Shown: positions 36,563-49,902, counted from the first letter of the stretch. The stretch is 64,000 nucleotides of DNA from Chaenocephalus aceratus (GCA_023974075.1 JAMFTG010000049.1:454501-518500), one strand, 5' to 3'. Program-made: numbers and translations. The notes: generated by a model not told the origin, from the letters alone.

Positions 36563-37145
36563 CTGCTAGGGTTGCAAAGGGGTGGACATTTCCATGGGAA
36601 GTTAAGCTGGGGAATTTTGAAAATATTCGATGCAAAATTAAACAGAAAAACATGACATTTCAACAGATTTGTTTTTTTTACATTTTTAAAAAAAAAGTAG
36701 AATGGAACAAGTTTTAATTATTTGATCGAACAATTATTTGTTTCATTGAAGACCGAAAACAGGAATTTTGAGTTAAATGTTACTCATCCCCCCAACCCCA
36801 CTCATTAAAAAATGAACAAAAATGCACCCCAATCCAAAGATCCCCACAAAGTCCCATTCAAAATGTTAAATGAAAAGAGCCCTTCTCCCTCCACAAAGTC
36901 CCATTAAACATGCAAATCTTCCTTCAAGCGATCCTCTGCATTTTGGCTAAACCCTTTCAGTCAACGGGCTCTTCCTGGGCCTCATCAACATCACACTCTT
37001 CCTCTGCAGTGTCACTGTCCAGCCTTGTTGAGGATGGCTCTGTCTCCGGCTCAAAGAGCCTTAGGTTTGCCGAATGCCAACCAGTTTTTCCACTCTCACA
37101 TTTGTGAGCCTGTTGCGAACCTTCGTGTGGTCTCAATAGCCATGC
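36563..37145 (-). pseudogene. hAT-like transposase C-terminal remnant
   Basis: On the minus strand (about 37110-36957) a short frame ends in an acidic tail, with LRLFEPETEPSSTRLDSD followed by Glu/Asp-rich residues. I recall this kind of tail from fish hAT-like transposase proteins, but the catalytic parts are absent. The flank near 36565 (TAGGGTTGCAAAGGGG) looks like a transposon tip. Confidence 0.45.
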
Positions 37146-37149
37146 AGTA

Positions 37150-37634
37150 AGCCAGGGGTGGGGAACCTCCGGCCCCCGGGCCGTATACGGCCCGCGAGAC
37201 AATTTGGTACGTCCCTCGAGGTAATTTATAAACACAAGCAAAAAAGAAAAAAATTAGAGAAATCTAGACCGCAAACAAATTAAACAAGCGAGTGCCTGTT
37301 TTTCCTAGCCAAGGTCAGGGTCCTTGAACACAACACGAGCCTAACGTGTCATCACTTGGTATATATCTCGTCTGACAGGGGTGCAGTTCTGACTGACGGC
37401 CCGTCCACACTACAGCTTCGTCAGCTTCAAAAACGGTTTCCAACGCGTCTGCCCATTCACTTTGAATGGGGTGACGTCACTTTTCGCCGAACTGCATTGT
37501 GGGAAGCAGAGCGGAGCTTTCCTGGCGTTTCAGGCTGCAAAAGTTGAGCAATGTTCAACTTTTGAAGCTTCTGAAGCTTTCGGTAGAAGCGTCAGCCAAT
37601 CAAATCATATGCCAGTACAAGCTCTAGCCAGTGC
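37150..37634. other. Transposon tips, no gene
   Basis: CAGGGGTGGGGAACCTCCGG at about 37154 is a typical hAT-family tip, and GGCCCGTCCACACTACAGC at about 37399 starts another. Neither has a visible partner. Confidence 0.45.
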
Positions 37635-39417
37635 TTGTTTATACAGTGATTCCAGTGGCCTTAGAGCTGCAGAGTGAGCATCAGACCAGCTGATCAGACA
37701 GTAGCTGATGTGGGAGAGGACCATGGAGTGAAGGTATAGCTTAGCTGCTGCAGATGATAGGAAGTTTCTAATGTATCTGTAATTTGACAGATTGCACTTT
37801 ACTTTATTGCAGACCTTTTTGATATGGGTTTGAAATTGAGGTTTGTGTCAATATGTACTCCTCAGTACTTGTACTTGAAACAACTGTCATCAGCATACAT
37901 TAATATATCACATTCTCCACACACAGAAGGCAGATCATTTATACAGGATTGGGCCCCATACAGAGCCCTGCGGTACTCCAGTTGACAAACACTAGACTTA
38001 TGGTTCTCAATTTGAACACAAGGAGCTGTTGTTGAGATGATTGATGATTTGTTTGGCAATCAATTTCTCAAATACCTTGGATGCTATGGGTAAGATACTG
38101 ATGGGCCTATAGTTGGATGTCATGAGAGGGTCCCCACCATAGTTATCAAGAACACAAAACAGTTCTTTAGCCCCTCTGTCCTGGGGGTTGTCAACATGGA
38201 TGTTAAAATCACCAACAATGACTAGACGGTCAAAGTCAAATCACACTATAGACAGCAGTTCAGTGAAGTCATCAAAAGAAGCTAAAAGAAGCTGAGAGCA
38301 CAGCTGAACTCCCGCAGCCCTGGGCGCCCTACATTGGTTGTGATGGCAGATGACCGGGTTTGGTCAAGTTGCTCTCTCCTGGTGAGGAAAGCGGCATACC
38401 AGTAAATCAGGTATGGATTTACTTCCATTTTGGCCATTCTTGACACCAAGATGTCTGCTGGTATTGTGTTGCTGCTGAGAAGTCTAGGGAGAGGACTCTT
38501 GCATAGGTGTGAGGTTTATCTAAATGTTTAGTGATGATGTGAACCAGAGCAGCAGCAGTACCACCCCCTTGCTTATAGCCACATTGGTATGGATCAAGTA
38601 TGTCTTGTCCGTCACAATAGGTTTAGCTGAAGAGGTCATTCCTGTCACGGTTCTCATGGTGTCCCACACTTTTTTGGGGTCTTTGGCTTTAAAAGCATTT
38701 CCCAAAAGCTCTCTGTGTTTTGATTCCCTCAATTTGACTTTCAGCTCTCTTCTCTGTCTGTTCAAGTGCTCCAGTAGTCTTTGTTTTATGTCCTTAGTCA
38801 CATGTGATTTATTACTTTCTTTTCTGGTTCCCTTGAGTTTGGTCTTATCCACTGGTATCATATTCACAACATTATGATCAGAGGTCAGTATTGGTGTCTG
38901 TCTTTAGACACATAGGCTCCTTTATCATTAACAAAGCATTTGTCCAGGATATTGTCTTTCCTGCTGTGATCCCTAACACACTGCTGGAACCCAGGTAACA
39001 GTCTCCAGGCGACATTGCTTCATGTCCCGAGCACTCTTGCCGGTGCATCGGGGTGGCTGAGTTGCAGCTCGTGAACACGTGTCCTCTGCCGCTGGGAGGC
39101 ACGTAAACAACAAACTGTAAAATACACCCGAATTCTCGAGGCAGATAAAAGGGTCTTGACGTCATGCTGAGAATTTCTACGTTGGGATTGCAGGTTTTAC
39201 ATTTTACCGAGTATGATCGGCACCACAGATCATTAATATACACACAAATACTGCCTCCTCTGGTTTTGACCGAGTTCACATCCCTGTCTGCTCGAACAAG
39301 GGCGAGTCCGGGTCCTTCAGAGAGAGATTCAGGCATCGTAGATTGGAGCCAACTCTCCGTGAAACATAATCAAGAGGCCTCGAGAAATTCATGACAGTAC
39401 CTTGTGTGTGTCCTTAG
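37635..39417 (-). mobile_element. Mosaic APE-type LINE, copy 2, main part
   Basis: Reverse-strand counterpart of 16900-18750 with the same mosaic order. It includes endonuclease pieces (39336-38878, GGSICVYIND and RPFYLPREF), the linker (38867-38520, WDTMRTVTGMT) and RT pieces to 37640. It is cut at the 3' side. Its 5' part lies beyond the hAT insertion, at 46138-46435. Frames are broken. Confidence 0.8.
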
Positions 39418-40398
39418 CAGTGTTGTAGTCAAGTCACCAATTCACGAGTCCAAGTCACTCTCGAGTCCCCACTCTTCGAGTCCGAGTCCAAGTCCGAGTC
39501 ACCTAGGGAGAGTCGTAGTCGAGTCCGAGTCCAAGTCCGAGTCACCTAGGGAGAGTCCGAGTCCAAGTCCGAGTCACCTAGGGAGAGTCGTAGTCGAGTC
39601 CGAGTCCAAGTCCGAGTCACCTAGGGAGAGTCCGAGTCCAAGTCCGAGTCACCCAAGGAGTGTCCGAGTCGAGTCCGAGTCACCATTACCTGTGTTCGAG
39701 TCCAAGTCCGAGTCATCCAAGAAGAGTCCAAGTCAAGTCCGAGTCACAAGTCTTCATGTATTAATCTTAGTGGATATATGTGTTGAAATGTAGCTGTAGC
39801 TCCTCTACATTGCTTTTATCCTGTCATGGTATACTAATGTGTCTATTGAACTGCTGTGAAGCGAGTGTGGCTACAATTGTTGTATTAAAAAAGGTACTAT
39901 ACAAATATAAAGCTTATTACTAATAATAATAATAATTATTATTATTATTATCATCATCAAGGTTGAGTCCAGTTCCAATATTGCCTCCAGTGCTCCGTTC
40001 TGGCATCTTCGAAGAGCTGCTTTACAAATGAAAATGGTATACATTAAACACAATGACACAATGTCACAAATGAACTTATTTAATGGTTTGAAAACCCACA
40101 GAAACTGAAAATACATTATTAAGAACAATAGAACATGAGAAAGCATGCAGGGCTTTCTACGCAATATAAGTAACATTTTCATGCAATTTCCAATTTGAAT
40201 CTGGCTCGAATTACAAAGTCATAGAACCAATTCCTCTCTATGTTACTGAAGTGATGGGGTCCCCTCTCCTACCATAATGTGGCCCTATTGGACAGACACC
40301 CAGTTGAAATGATGCATTTAGAATACTTAAAAAGCATCTTACAGGTGTACGGAAAACCACAACAACACCAGCAGAGCCGGATGAGGCCAATTCCAATA

Positions 40399-40704
40399 GA
40401 GTGGCACAGGGACGCGTCCTAAAACCCGGAAGTAAACTTCTTCCGGTTCCTTCGACAAAGAAGCAATGCATTTTCTCCATAGGATTTTGGAAAATAGCTC
40501 GAAATAAGGTCTGTGGTTGAGACACATTGAAGAGACAGATCACGTGGAGATTATCCAAAACGTGATCTGTCTCTTAAATGTGTGTCAACCACAGACCTTA
40601 TTTCGAGCTATTTTCCAAAATCCTATGGAGAAATTGCAGCTTCTTTGTCGAAGGAACCGGAAGAAGTATACTTCCCGGTTTTAGGACGCGTCCCTGTGCC
40701 ACTC
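40399..40704. mobile_element. Palindromic MITE flanked by TA
   Basis: Two ~145-bp arms, near-perfect inverted copies, around a 14-base centre at about 40544-40557. The ends GAGTGGCACAGGGACGCG are bordered by TA on both sides, as in Tc1/mariner-type insertions. It lies just past the stop codon of the hAT transposase. Confidence 0.88.
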
Positions 40705-40794
40705 TAGTCTGGCAGGGAACTTTAGTCTGGCATAACAATATGTTTTTAGCTGCTAGCGTCAGGAGCAGATGAGCACCCACTCAGGCACACACAC

Positions 40795-42288
40795 TTAAAC
40801 ATCCTTGTTGCATTTTAAAAGCATCAGATTTGACAACATCGAACAACTCAACCTTGCACGGTGAGGCCTCATAAAAATGCCTCCATGACTGAATACCCTT
40901 TCAATGGGTGCACTGGAAGCAGGGATGGAGAACACCTGTGTGGCAACCTGATAGAGGACAGGGAACTGGGATTTATTTTGTTGCCAAAACTTGAAGCATG
41001 GGTCTGAGGCCTGGTTATCGATCAAGTCGAGGTATGCAGTAAGCTGAGCCTGGACAGACCGACTGCTGGTGGAGGAGGGAGTCTTGCTGTAGTGGGAGAA
41101 CATTCTCAGCTTCTTCTGAGGAGCTTCAGGAGCAGGAGGAGACGCTGGAACATCACCTTGTTCTGGTCCTGCTGCTGTGTCTGCTGTTGAGATCACTTGC
41201 TTCTCACCCTCTGCCTTGATACAATCTGAAATGAGAGGGTATACTTTTGTGAATACATCTGCTACTGATCTTATTATTTTGTTTGTGATACCATTTATAG
41301 ATGTTAATTTGTTTTACTTGAAGAGGCTAATGTGTAAAAATGGCCTTATAATTGGGTAATTCTTTCCATAAGGATTGAGTATTCTTATTTTGGCTACACA
41401 CACCCCAATATCTACAAACAGATACACCACTTCTAGACATTCATGTACACATAACTATAATTAATAATGGCTAGTATAAGTTAGAGCCTGCATACATATA
41501 TAACAAGTGAACATGTCTCACCAATGATCTGAGTCATTAGCTGATCTTTGTCATCACTGTCCAGCTGCACATCATGTTTTAGCCACTGGAAACCAAACGA
41601 TGGGTCCAACACAGATGCTATGAAGTAGGCAGTCGTGAAAGGAAATTTGGTGGGACCTCTTCCTTCAGCTGGCTCGCATCCTGGCATCTTCACTGCTTGG
41701 AAGATCTCTGTGAACCTTGTTTTCAAGGAGCTCGCCAGAGCTCTCACCAGGGGCCCACAGTATCTGACTCTTCCTCTTATTTCCTGCAGATGGCAGTGCA
41801 GAGAAAGAACACAGGGCACAACCACACTGGCTGTGACAGTTTTCTCTCCCTGAGTCAGGTCGGTTGCCTCCAGGAATGGGTCAAGAACTTCGATGAGTTC
41901 TTTCAGCTGAGCATAATCTCGCTGGGATAAGATGAGGGCTTTGTGTCCCTCTGAGTTCAACATATAAGAGAGATTTTGCATGTCAAATTTAACATACGCC
42001 TTTACCTGCTTTAAAGTTGAATTCCATCGTGTGGCATTTGCTGATGGAATTGTGGCATCCCCAAAGCAGGACTCAAAGCGGTCTTTAAATGAGGTGCTAC
42101 TATGGAGGAGGCTGGCTGTGCGGGACAGCTTGGCTAGTGTACCTGACAGCCCACTGGCTTCTTTCAGACCATCTTTGATGACCAACTGCAGTGTATGCGT
42201 GAAGCACGACAGTCTCTCCATCTTGCAGTTCTGATCCAGAGCAGCAATAACTGCATGTTGATCCTCTGTCGTCAGGTCTTGCCATATT

Positions 42289-42321
<33 letters not shown>

Positions 42322-43432
42322 AATGTGCCTGGATCATTAGTCTCTTCCTCACACAGCACTGTAGCCTCCTCTGGTGGAAAGCTGGCCTGGAATGCTTTTC
42401 GCATGTTTGATGCATTGTCAGTTATAATAAAGTTGATCTTATCCTTAATAAGATATTCTTCTGCACACATTTCAAACATATTGGCTATCTTCTCTCCTGT
42501 GTGTTTTCCAAGCACTCTTTCACACATTAGCAGATGTGTCTGGAGGATGAGTTCGTCTTTTTTTTCAGACACTGTGTGTGCTGTCACTCCAAGGAACGAC
42601 CGCATCTTTCGATCGCTCCAAATGTCTGCTGTGACAGCAACACTTGATGCTGCTGCTAGTTGGCTCTTTATTTTTTCTTTAAGGACTGTGACCATTCCTG
42701 GAATGGTCACAGAGGAGATGGTTGATCTTGCTATTGGCCTGTATTGAGGGTCTAAGACATGGAGGAAGTGCCTGAAGTCCTCGTTGTCGACAATGGAGAG
42801 AGGCAAACAGCATTTAATGATAAGGTCTTTCACAACAGCATCACTTATGGATTTCTGACGAGGATGACTGGGGTCATAGATCCTTCGCTGTCCTTCACTG
42901 AAAAATGACGTTATACTCTGACTACTAGACCCAGCAGCCGATGTCACATCGGAGGAAAGTGATGCACGGTATTGTTGGTGCCTAGGGGAAGAAAGAATAC
43001 ACACTTTAGCTTCTTGATGCCAAATAATTTCAAAAAATCTCTCTTATTGCTAAATAAATTGTATGGTTAAAAATAGGGCTACCCCAACTACTAATCCTCA
43101 ACCATTGCAAACTAGTTGTGGCATGTTTATGATAATAATTTAAATACATTTTTGGACCATCCAAATATGGTTTGAGTTCAAGGATTGAGAAACAATGTTA
43201 AAAGCAACATCGTTATCCGTGTGCTATATAACAGTGAAATACAAAACCATAATCTTGAGCCTTAAAAAATGGAATGTTCAAGCACAAACCAAGCAAGCCA
43301 CTAATGGTAAAAAGGGATATTTCATCGTTTATTTTAATTTAGCAGGGACAATGCACATCAATGAACACTTAAAACAATAAAATGTGTCTGATGATAGTGT
43401 TGAATGATGATGATAGTGTTCAATACAGCCTA

Positions 43433-43471
<39 letters not shown>

Positions 43472-45798
43472 GCCGGGACTCGATTAAAAAGTTAATCTAA
43501 TTAATTAGAGGCTTTGTAATTAATTAATTGAAATTAATCGCATTTTTAAAAATCGCATTTTTAAAAATCGCATTTTTAAGCACAGGGCCATCTAAGCTAA
43601 TTTACAGATGGCCCTGAGCCCAATAGAGATTGCCCTGAAAAATGCACGCGGACGAAATGGCACGAAGGGTTTGGGGGGCCTCCGTCCCCCTAGACATTTT
43701 TTAATTTTTGCAGGTCTTAGATGCTGTCTGGTGCATTCTCTAGACTGAATTATAAGATGAACCACCACAATATTATATTGTACAATTTCAATTGTATTCT
43801 TCATTTCACTTGTTTGTTTGTTCTTGTTTGTGTTTGCTCGCTTGCATGCCCTGCATAGCTTTAAGAAATACTTAAGTTGTTGGTCAAAACACTTTCCATC
43901 TGATGAAGGCAAATGCCTTCCCAGATGGAAAAAAGTAGAAGACATTACATTCAGTTATAACTGCCAAAACAAACATTATGTACACTATTATGGCCCCTGT
44001 TAAAAATGTTTGTAATGTTAACTACTGTAAGTTGGTCGAACGAATGCCTCCTCATCCGGAAGCTGACCGAGCAGACCCGAGCAGCAGTCGAGAGGAGCCG
44101 AGCGCATCCGCGAAGCACACGTCAGAGTTCCCGTTAGCCGGCAAATCTAAATATCTTCGGTCAAAAATAATTTCCCTTTAGAGCAATACCGCTTCAGTTG
44201 CGCCACTTATGTGACAGACAAGAATAGTATGTGACAGACAAGAATAGTCAACTCTAATGTCTAACACGTAATGTGGAGAAAGAGATGTCCTGGATGGGTT
44301 GATTGTGCGTTGATCTGTTGGTAATGCCTCGGGCTTCCGGTGGGCATGTAAACAAATGCATAATGCTGCGCTATACTTTGTGGCCTCATCCAGTTGCATA
44401 GCGACACTTATTGTGTAGTTGTCTTTTAATAAGCAGGTAGACATATCATTAGCTAGAACTAGCTGGATCTGATCGATATGGACATAAACGCGAGTGAAGT
44501 CTAATCTGACGGGAGAGAGAGATCAGCTGCTGCTGACGAATCGAGACTCGACACGCAGCTCTGCATAACCACATGCAGCGGTGAGCGGAACAAAACACAC
44601 ACCAGCTATTTATATATATATATATATATCACACGTAGCTATTTTAATTACCTCTCAAACTACCTAACTAGTTATAGATATGTTTAGTTTTACTGTCGGG
44701 TCACTCATTACTAGATCCGCGAGCTGCATGATACTGGCATAATAGATTGCCCGATCGGGCAACCAGCAGGTGAGGCTTCATTGCCCGAGCTAAATACTAG
44801 ATGGCCCCGGGCCATCGGGCAGTCCTTAATGTCGAGCCCATCCAGTGAGCCAGGGAGTTGGTTATTTTCTCAGACGTGGACTTACTTATCCTGGCCCTGA
44901 AACCAGTCATCTGGTTGAGTGTGGGTTGGGTCAGGGTGTGGTTCCTTGCACTCAGAGTCGGGCTAACTGCTACATGCTAGCTGCTACATGCTTTGCATTT
45001 AGGTAATACTTTAGGCTTGATGAGCTGCGGCTCTTATCGACGCTTCCATCCGTCCGTTTTTTAAAACAAAATGTCCCATCCACGGGGCCGACCAAAGCGG
45101 TCTCATCAGCTTGTTCGTTCATGTTTGACTATTGTTCACCGTGGTTTGTTGTTGTTTGAAGTCCCATGCTGAAGTCATGAACGTTAGTTGGTGCTCCAGT
45201 ATAATCGGTACGCCTGAAACTCATCCAGTGAGAAACGTTCCGCTGTGCAAAAATAAGTGCGATTAAAATGCGTTAATTTTTTTAACGCGTTAATTTTTGT
45301 GTAATTAATTAATCTTAATTAACGCGTTAAAGTCCCGGCCCTAATATATATATGAACTCCATCCTTAGAGTAATGTGTTATGGAGCCTCCGTGACGGAGA
45401 TAATTTTCACGTTCATTGTAGGCTAGGGCTAGGCTACTCATCATCTGCAGTATCACCAAGGACATGTATAGCTTTTTAACAGTATCTATCTAGACAATAA
45501 AACTGCACTTGGTACCTAGGATGTGATATCAACCCCTACCTCCATCTAACCCGACATCTTAAAACCTTTGTGGAGTCAATTTAGTAGCTAACGTTAACGT
45601 GGGTTAGCAAGCTAACAATAGCATTTCTACTTACTTTTCTGGGTGCCGCCGTGAAAGGTGTCGATTGAAATTCGACGTTGTCCCAGTCTTCTCTTCTATC
45701 TTCTGTCCACATAATGTGCATTTTGCGCTGCTCTTTCCCAATATGGAAACGAAATCTTTAAAAGCATACAGCACGATGCGGGGTGTGTCTCTGGACAT
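40795..45798 (-). CDS. hAT transposase (ZBED-like), three exons, 684 residues, apparently intact
   Basis: Exons on the minus strand: 45798-45635 (ATG start), 42981-41522 and 41225-40795 (TAA stop). Introns have consensus borders (GTAAGT...CCCCTAG; GTGAGA...TTTCAG) and phases join cleanly: 164 + 1460 + 431 = 2055 nt. Exon 1 encodes a BED zinc finger (C27, C30, H47, H52). Exon 2 holds the RNase-H-like core with TADIWSD (D174), ITDNAS (D243) and the C-x2-H motif at 313-316. It also has an acidic Glu run and TRWNST. Exon 3 has the hAT dimerisation region with PIERVFS (E650). All three catalytic residues are present, with no stop or frameshift. Function inferred: cut-and-paste transposition in the nucleus. 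Intron 1 is swollen by a nested element. A domesticated gene is unlikely given intact ends and target duplication. Confidence 0.9.
43433..43467. repeat. (TA)n microsatellite
   Basis: TA run in hAT intron 1, the insertion site of the nested element at 43468. Confidence 0.95.
43468..45343. mobile_element. Nested hAT-like non-autonomous element
   Basis: Ends TAGAGCCGGGACT and (reverse complement) TAGGGCCGGGACT, flanked by ATATATAT on both sides (8 bp, but low complexity). ATTAATTAA/CGCGTTAA-rich subterminal parts. It carries the repeat shared with 20380-21062 (here 44100-44840). No transposase frame. Confidence 0.85.
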
Positions 45799-46137
45799 CT
45801 TTAGACTGGTATAGCAGCGGGGGCGCGCCCAGTACGTGAACTCGCCTCGCAGGTGCACACGCCAGGACACAGAGGACATCAGACTCCAGAGAAAACTTGC
45901 TCGAGTCCAAGTCCGAGTCATCCAAGGAGTGTCCGAGCCGAGTCCGAGTACGAGTCATCATTACCTGTGTTCGAGTCCGAGTCCAAGTCCAAGTCATCGT
46001 GCGTGAGAATTCACGAGTCCGAGTCGCGTCAATCAGTGCGCGAGTCCGAGTCAAGTCACGAGTCCCAAAAATCGGCACTCGAGTCCGACTCGAGTCCGAC
46101 TCGAGTCCGAGTCCAGGACTCGAGTACTCCATCTCTG

Positions 46138-46435
46138 GTCCTTAGTGTGTCCACGTTGTTGCTCAATGAGCGCAGGTTTGTGAGAATGATGGATGGAAGT
46201 GGTGGCCGGCTGAATCTCCGCCGTATTCTGAACGCCTCCCCTCCTTCCTCGTCTCTTTTTCCTGGAGTTTCTAAGCGGCTCCCAAGGGATTTCCAAAAGC
46301 ATGGTCTCTCAAAATGACGTTTCATACAGACACAACAAAGTTTAGACAAAAAAACAAAACCCAAGAGGAACGGAGCACACTGAGACTCGCAGTGACAGGA
46401 TGCCGTCTCCCTCTGTCTCCTTTATACCAGAGGTG
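46138..46435 (-). mobile_element. Mosaic LINE copy 2, 5' part
   Basis: Continues LINE copy 2 across the hAT insertion. The minus strand reads into the start of the endonuclease ORF (RRRFSRPPLPSIILTNLRSL, 46260-46170). The 5' untranslated part (46300-46435) matches 16560-16700 and 60345-60480. Confidence 0.85.
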
Positions 46436-46612
46436 GGAGTAAGTCATATATGTGCAAGTCTCAAGTTACTGGGGTGAGAGTCAAGCAAGTCAAGTCCTAC
46501 GAAATCCTGATGAATAACCCCAGTTCAAATCAGTTAAAAGAGAGAGTGTGTGTGTGTGTGTGTGCGCGCTGGCTGGCTGGCTGGCTGGCTGGCTGGAGTC
46601 CCCCACCAATGG
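46436..46612. mobile_element. Shortened ACTTGACTTG-family repeat of block B
   Basis: Same family as 12170-12790 and 59455-60345, reduced to about 180 bp, with a (GT)n and a (GGCT)n run at 46546-46594. It separates the LINE 5' end from the zinc-finger gene, as in blocks A and C. Confidence 0.65.
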
Positions 46613-46763
46613 TATATACTTTGGTTAGAATATTACTGTATCAAATATAATAAAGACAAACGGTTGATAAGTAGTATTTTATTAAGTGACTTTTTATTGT
46701 GTTAACTTGTGTATTTATTCTTTTTAGATTGACTTTCTCTCTTTCTCTGTCCGTCTGTTCTAG

Positions 46764-47546
<783 letters not shown>

Positions 47547-47600
47547 TGGGTTTCAGAGTGTCGGAGCCGCAATTAAGCATGTTTTTTTTTCACAATTTAC

Positions 47601-47606
47601 AATAAA
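47601..47606 (+). terminator. Poly(A) signal of zinc-finger array B
   Basis: AATAAA 55 bases after the stop, conserved in all three blocks. Confidence 0.65.
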
Positions 47607-49265
47607 CAATTCCCATCTATTGGCCTTGTGTTGGGTAATCCTTTTTTCCATTACAGATCCCATCCCAACAGCGCCATCTGTTGACGTAACGTCAGAATTG
47701 ACAGGCATAATGTTCACTGTTCCTTTGAGTTTCGTTTTCTGTCCGTCTGCCGACAGCGCGCTGTTTTATTGCTTTACATACCAAGGTTTAAGTACACTGT
47801 GTCAATAGTTGTAGTATGAGCGTCGTCTGGGCTGGCCGTCTGGTAGAATCGGTTTGCTCTTCCTCCTGTGTCCACTTCCTCTCCTGTCACCTATGACCCC
47901 TTTTATACACCCCACCACCAAGTGTTCAACATAACATTCAGGGTGTCCGCGGTGTCTTAAAAAGTATTAAAAGTTGATAAATCAATTTAGCGAAAATTAA
48001 GACTATTAAAAAATATTAAACGGAATTTTCCAAGGTATTAAGAAGGTCCACAGCAACGACAAGCCACCGCAGCGGAGCAGCCTCTTAGCTCCGGAATCCG
48101 GTTTGTTTCAATTACCAAAAAATTGTCCGGCCAGAGCAAAAGCACCGCATAGTTTACGCTTACGTCGAGGCGGGGGCAGAGACAGATCAACTCCTGAACA
48201 ACAACAACAAGCCCGCGTTTTATCCAGTTTGTACACAACGATGGAGAAACTTAACAAGAGTTTCAGAGTTTCTGTCATAGACTGTATATATAAAGGTTTC
48301 TGCTCATGGTGAAGCAACGTGTCTGCGTGTTAAGGTGGAACCTGAGCATTCACGTTGATCACCTCATTATAACTCATTATACATCTATAAAACTATAAAT
48401 ATTAAACTTTACTTCACGTGTTCATTTGAGAACAGCTGTTACATACCTGGGTGAAGGTTACAGTTCATTTAAATGAAAGATACAAAGTTACTCCACACTC
48501 ATGGTTCAGTCCACCTTAAGAAATAAGACCGACCTCGGAAGCAGTTGTGTTTTTGTATTGACACGAGTACACTTTTTATAAGAATATAACTAAACCACAG
48601 AAATGACTCCGGAAAAGCTGCAGATAGAGCCATAAGAAATGAATGCAACTGATTTCATCCGCGCGGTTTGGCTTTATGAAGCAGGCACGCAAACCGTTAC
48701 GCCATGACGCAAACGATGAGGCAACGACGCATTAGCAGTCGGACTCTGGGCGGTGTGAAAAGAGCCAGAGCTAAACGAAACGACGAACTGGTTCTGAACC
48801 TGGAAAGCTCTAGCACGGAGCTTGAACCGGAGTTGCGTTGGTGTGAAAGAGGTAAAGGTGGCCCCATGCATAGCGTGCCATAAAATGCTGCTTCTTATTT
48901 TAAGTTTCGTTGCCTTGCTCCGCTCGGTGGGGGGGGTATACCTGAGAGATATACAGCAGGAGAACACGCCGTCCACCGCGGAGAATAAACAGAAGTGCAA
49001 CCATGCTCCGGGGTCTTCTTCGCTGCTTTTGGTGTATTTTGTGGTGGCAGCAGCGCCACTTACAGGCCTGGCATATGGACTACAGCGTTTCCAGCGGTCT
49101 AGTGTGAACGGACGACGCGTTAATGAATCGAATGCGTGTGAACGGAAGACTTTTTTGCATTTGCGTTTTACTGTATGCGTCCTCGTGGGGCCGGGGTCTA
49201 AGCCAAACTATATCCGGTCACAGAGATCTGCTATTTTAAAGTAAGGTCAACACATATCGACCCTA
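47607..49265. repeat. Paralogous block B, non-coding part
   Basis: Inverted counterpart of 9236-10990: CATCTGTTGACGTAACGTCA patch, TATA-like site, GTCCGGCCAGAGCAAAAGC patch and the poly-G run near 48930. No supported frame. Confidence 0.75.
47901..47907 (-). promoter_or_regulatory. Conserved TATA-box-like site, block B
   Basis: Minus-strand TATAAAA within GGTGTATAAAAGGGGTCAT, pointing back toward the zinc-finger 3' end as in blocks A and C. Confidence 0.45.
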
Positions 49266-49902
49266 AATATAGTCTATATTAAGAACGAGAAAAGTCTTAA
49301 CATATATATCGTTTTTTGTAAACATATGACAAATGTGTGAGGGTGATCAGAGCATCGTCCTCTGTGCCGGGCTTAGCCCCGGACAGCCCCAGCCCAATTG
49401 AACCCCTGGGTGTTTGTGAGGGAGCTCCTATATGGCATTACCCCGCTGAAGCTCACCAAAGTTTAATATATTTCATAGTTCAAAGTTTTGTCAATTGTTT
49501 TGTTTATTGGTCAAATACTGGTTTCTACTGGTTTATGAGGAGTTCTACTGGAATGAAAGAGCACAGAAGCAGCAAAGCAGCATGCTGCATTAACCCTGAC
49601 CTTCACAGAGAGGGTGAAGTTCATGTGGAGAGGAGGCTCGTCTGTCTGCACTCTGTTTAGCTAATCAATATAGTACATGTGAGGTAAAGTGTGTCGCCAA
49701 TGTAACCGGTTAGAACTGGAAGTTGCGATGAGGTCTTAAAATGTATGGAAAGGGTCTTAAAGGTCTTCAAAGGTATTAAATTTGACTTCAGGATTCCTGC
49801 ATAGACCCTGATATTGCACTATTCATATAAATAAGAGTTTGGCATTAAAACGCTTTTTGATTAGATTTCTGGAGAGAAGTGTATATTGTACTCTTAGAAT
49901 CA
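49266..49902. other. No supported gene
   Basis: A frame at 49337-49660 (+) has no recognisable domain. The rest is AT-rich. Nothing repeated elsewhere in the window was noticed. Confidence 0.3.

Larger units (their letters stand above)
39418..46137 (-). mobile_element. Complete hAT transposon with intact transposase gene
   Basis: 8-bp target duplication GTCCTTAG at 39410-39417 and 46138-46145. Ends follow the hAT consensus: CAGTGTTGTAG (left) and CAGAGATGGAG (right, reverse complement). Both subterminal regions (about 39425-39755 and 45895-46135) are arrays of GAGTCCGAGTC-like words, likely transposase-binding sites. The element has jumped into LINE copy 2 and itself carries a 306-bp palindromic MITE and a 1.9-kb hAT-like element. 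Confidence 0.95.

Noticed and set aside
36148..36663. 171-codon minus frame and overlapping + frames
   Set aside because: They overlap each other inside a non-autonomous hAT and have no recognisable domain.
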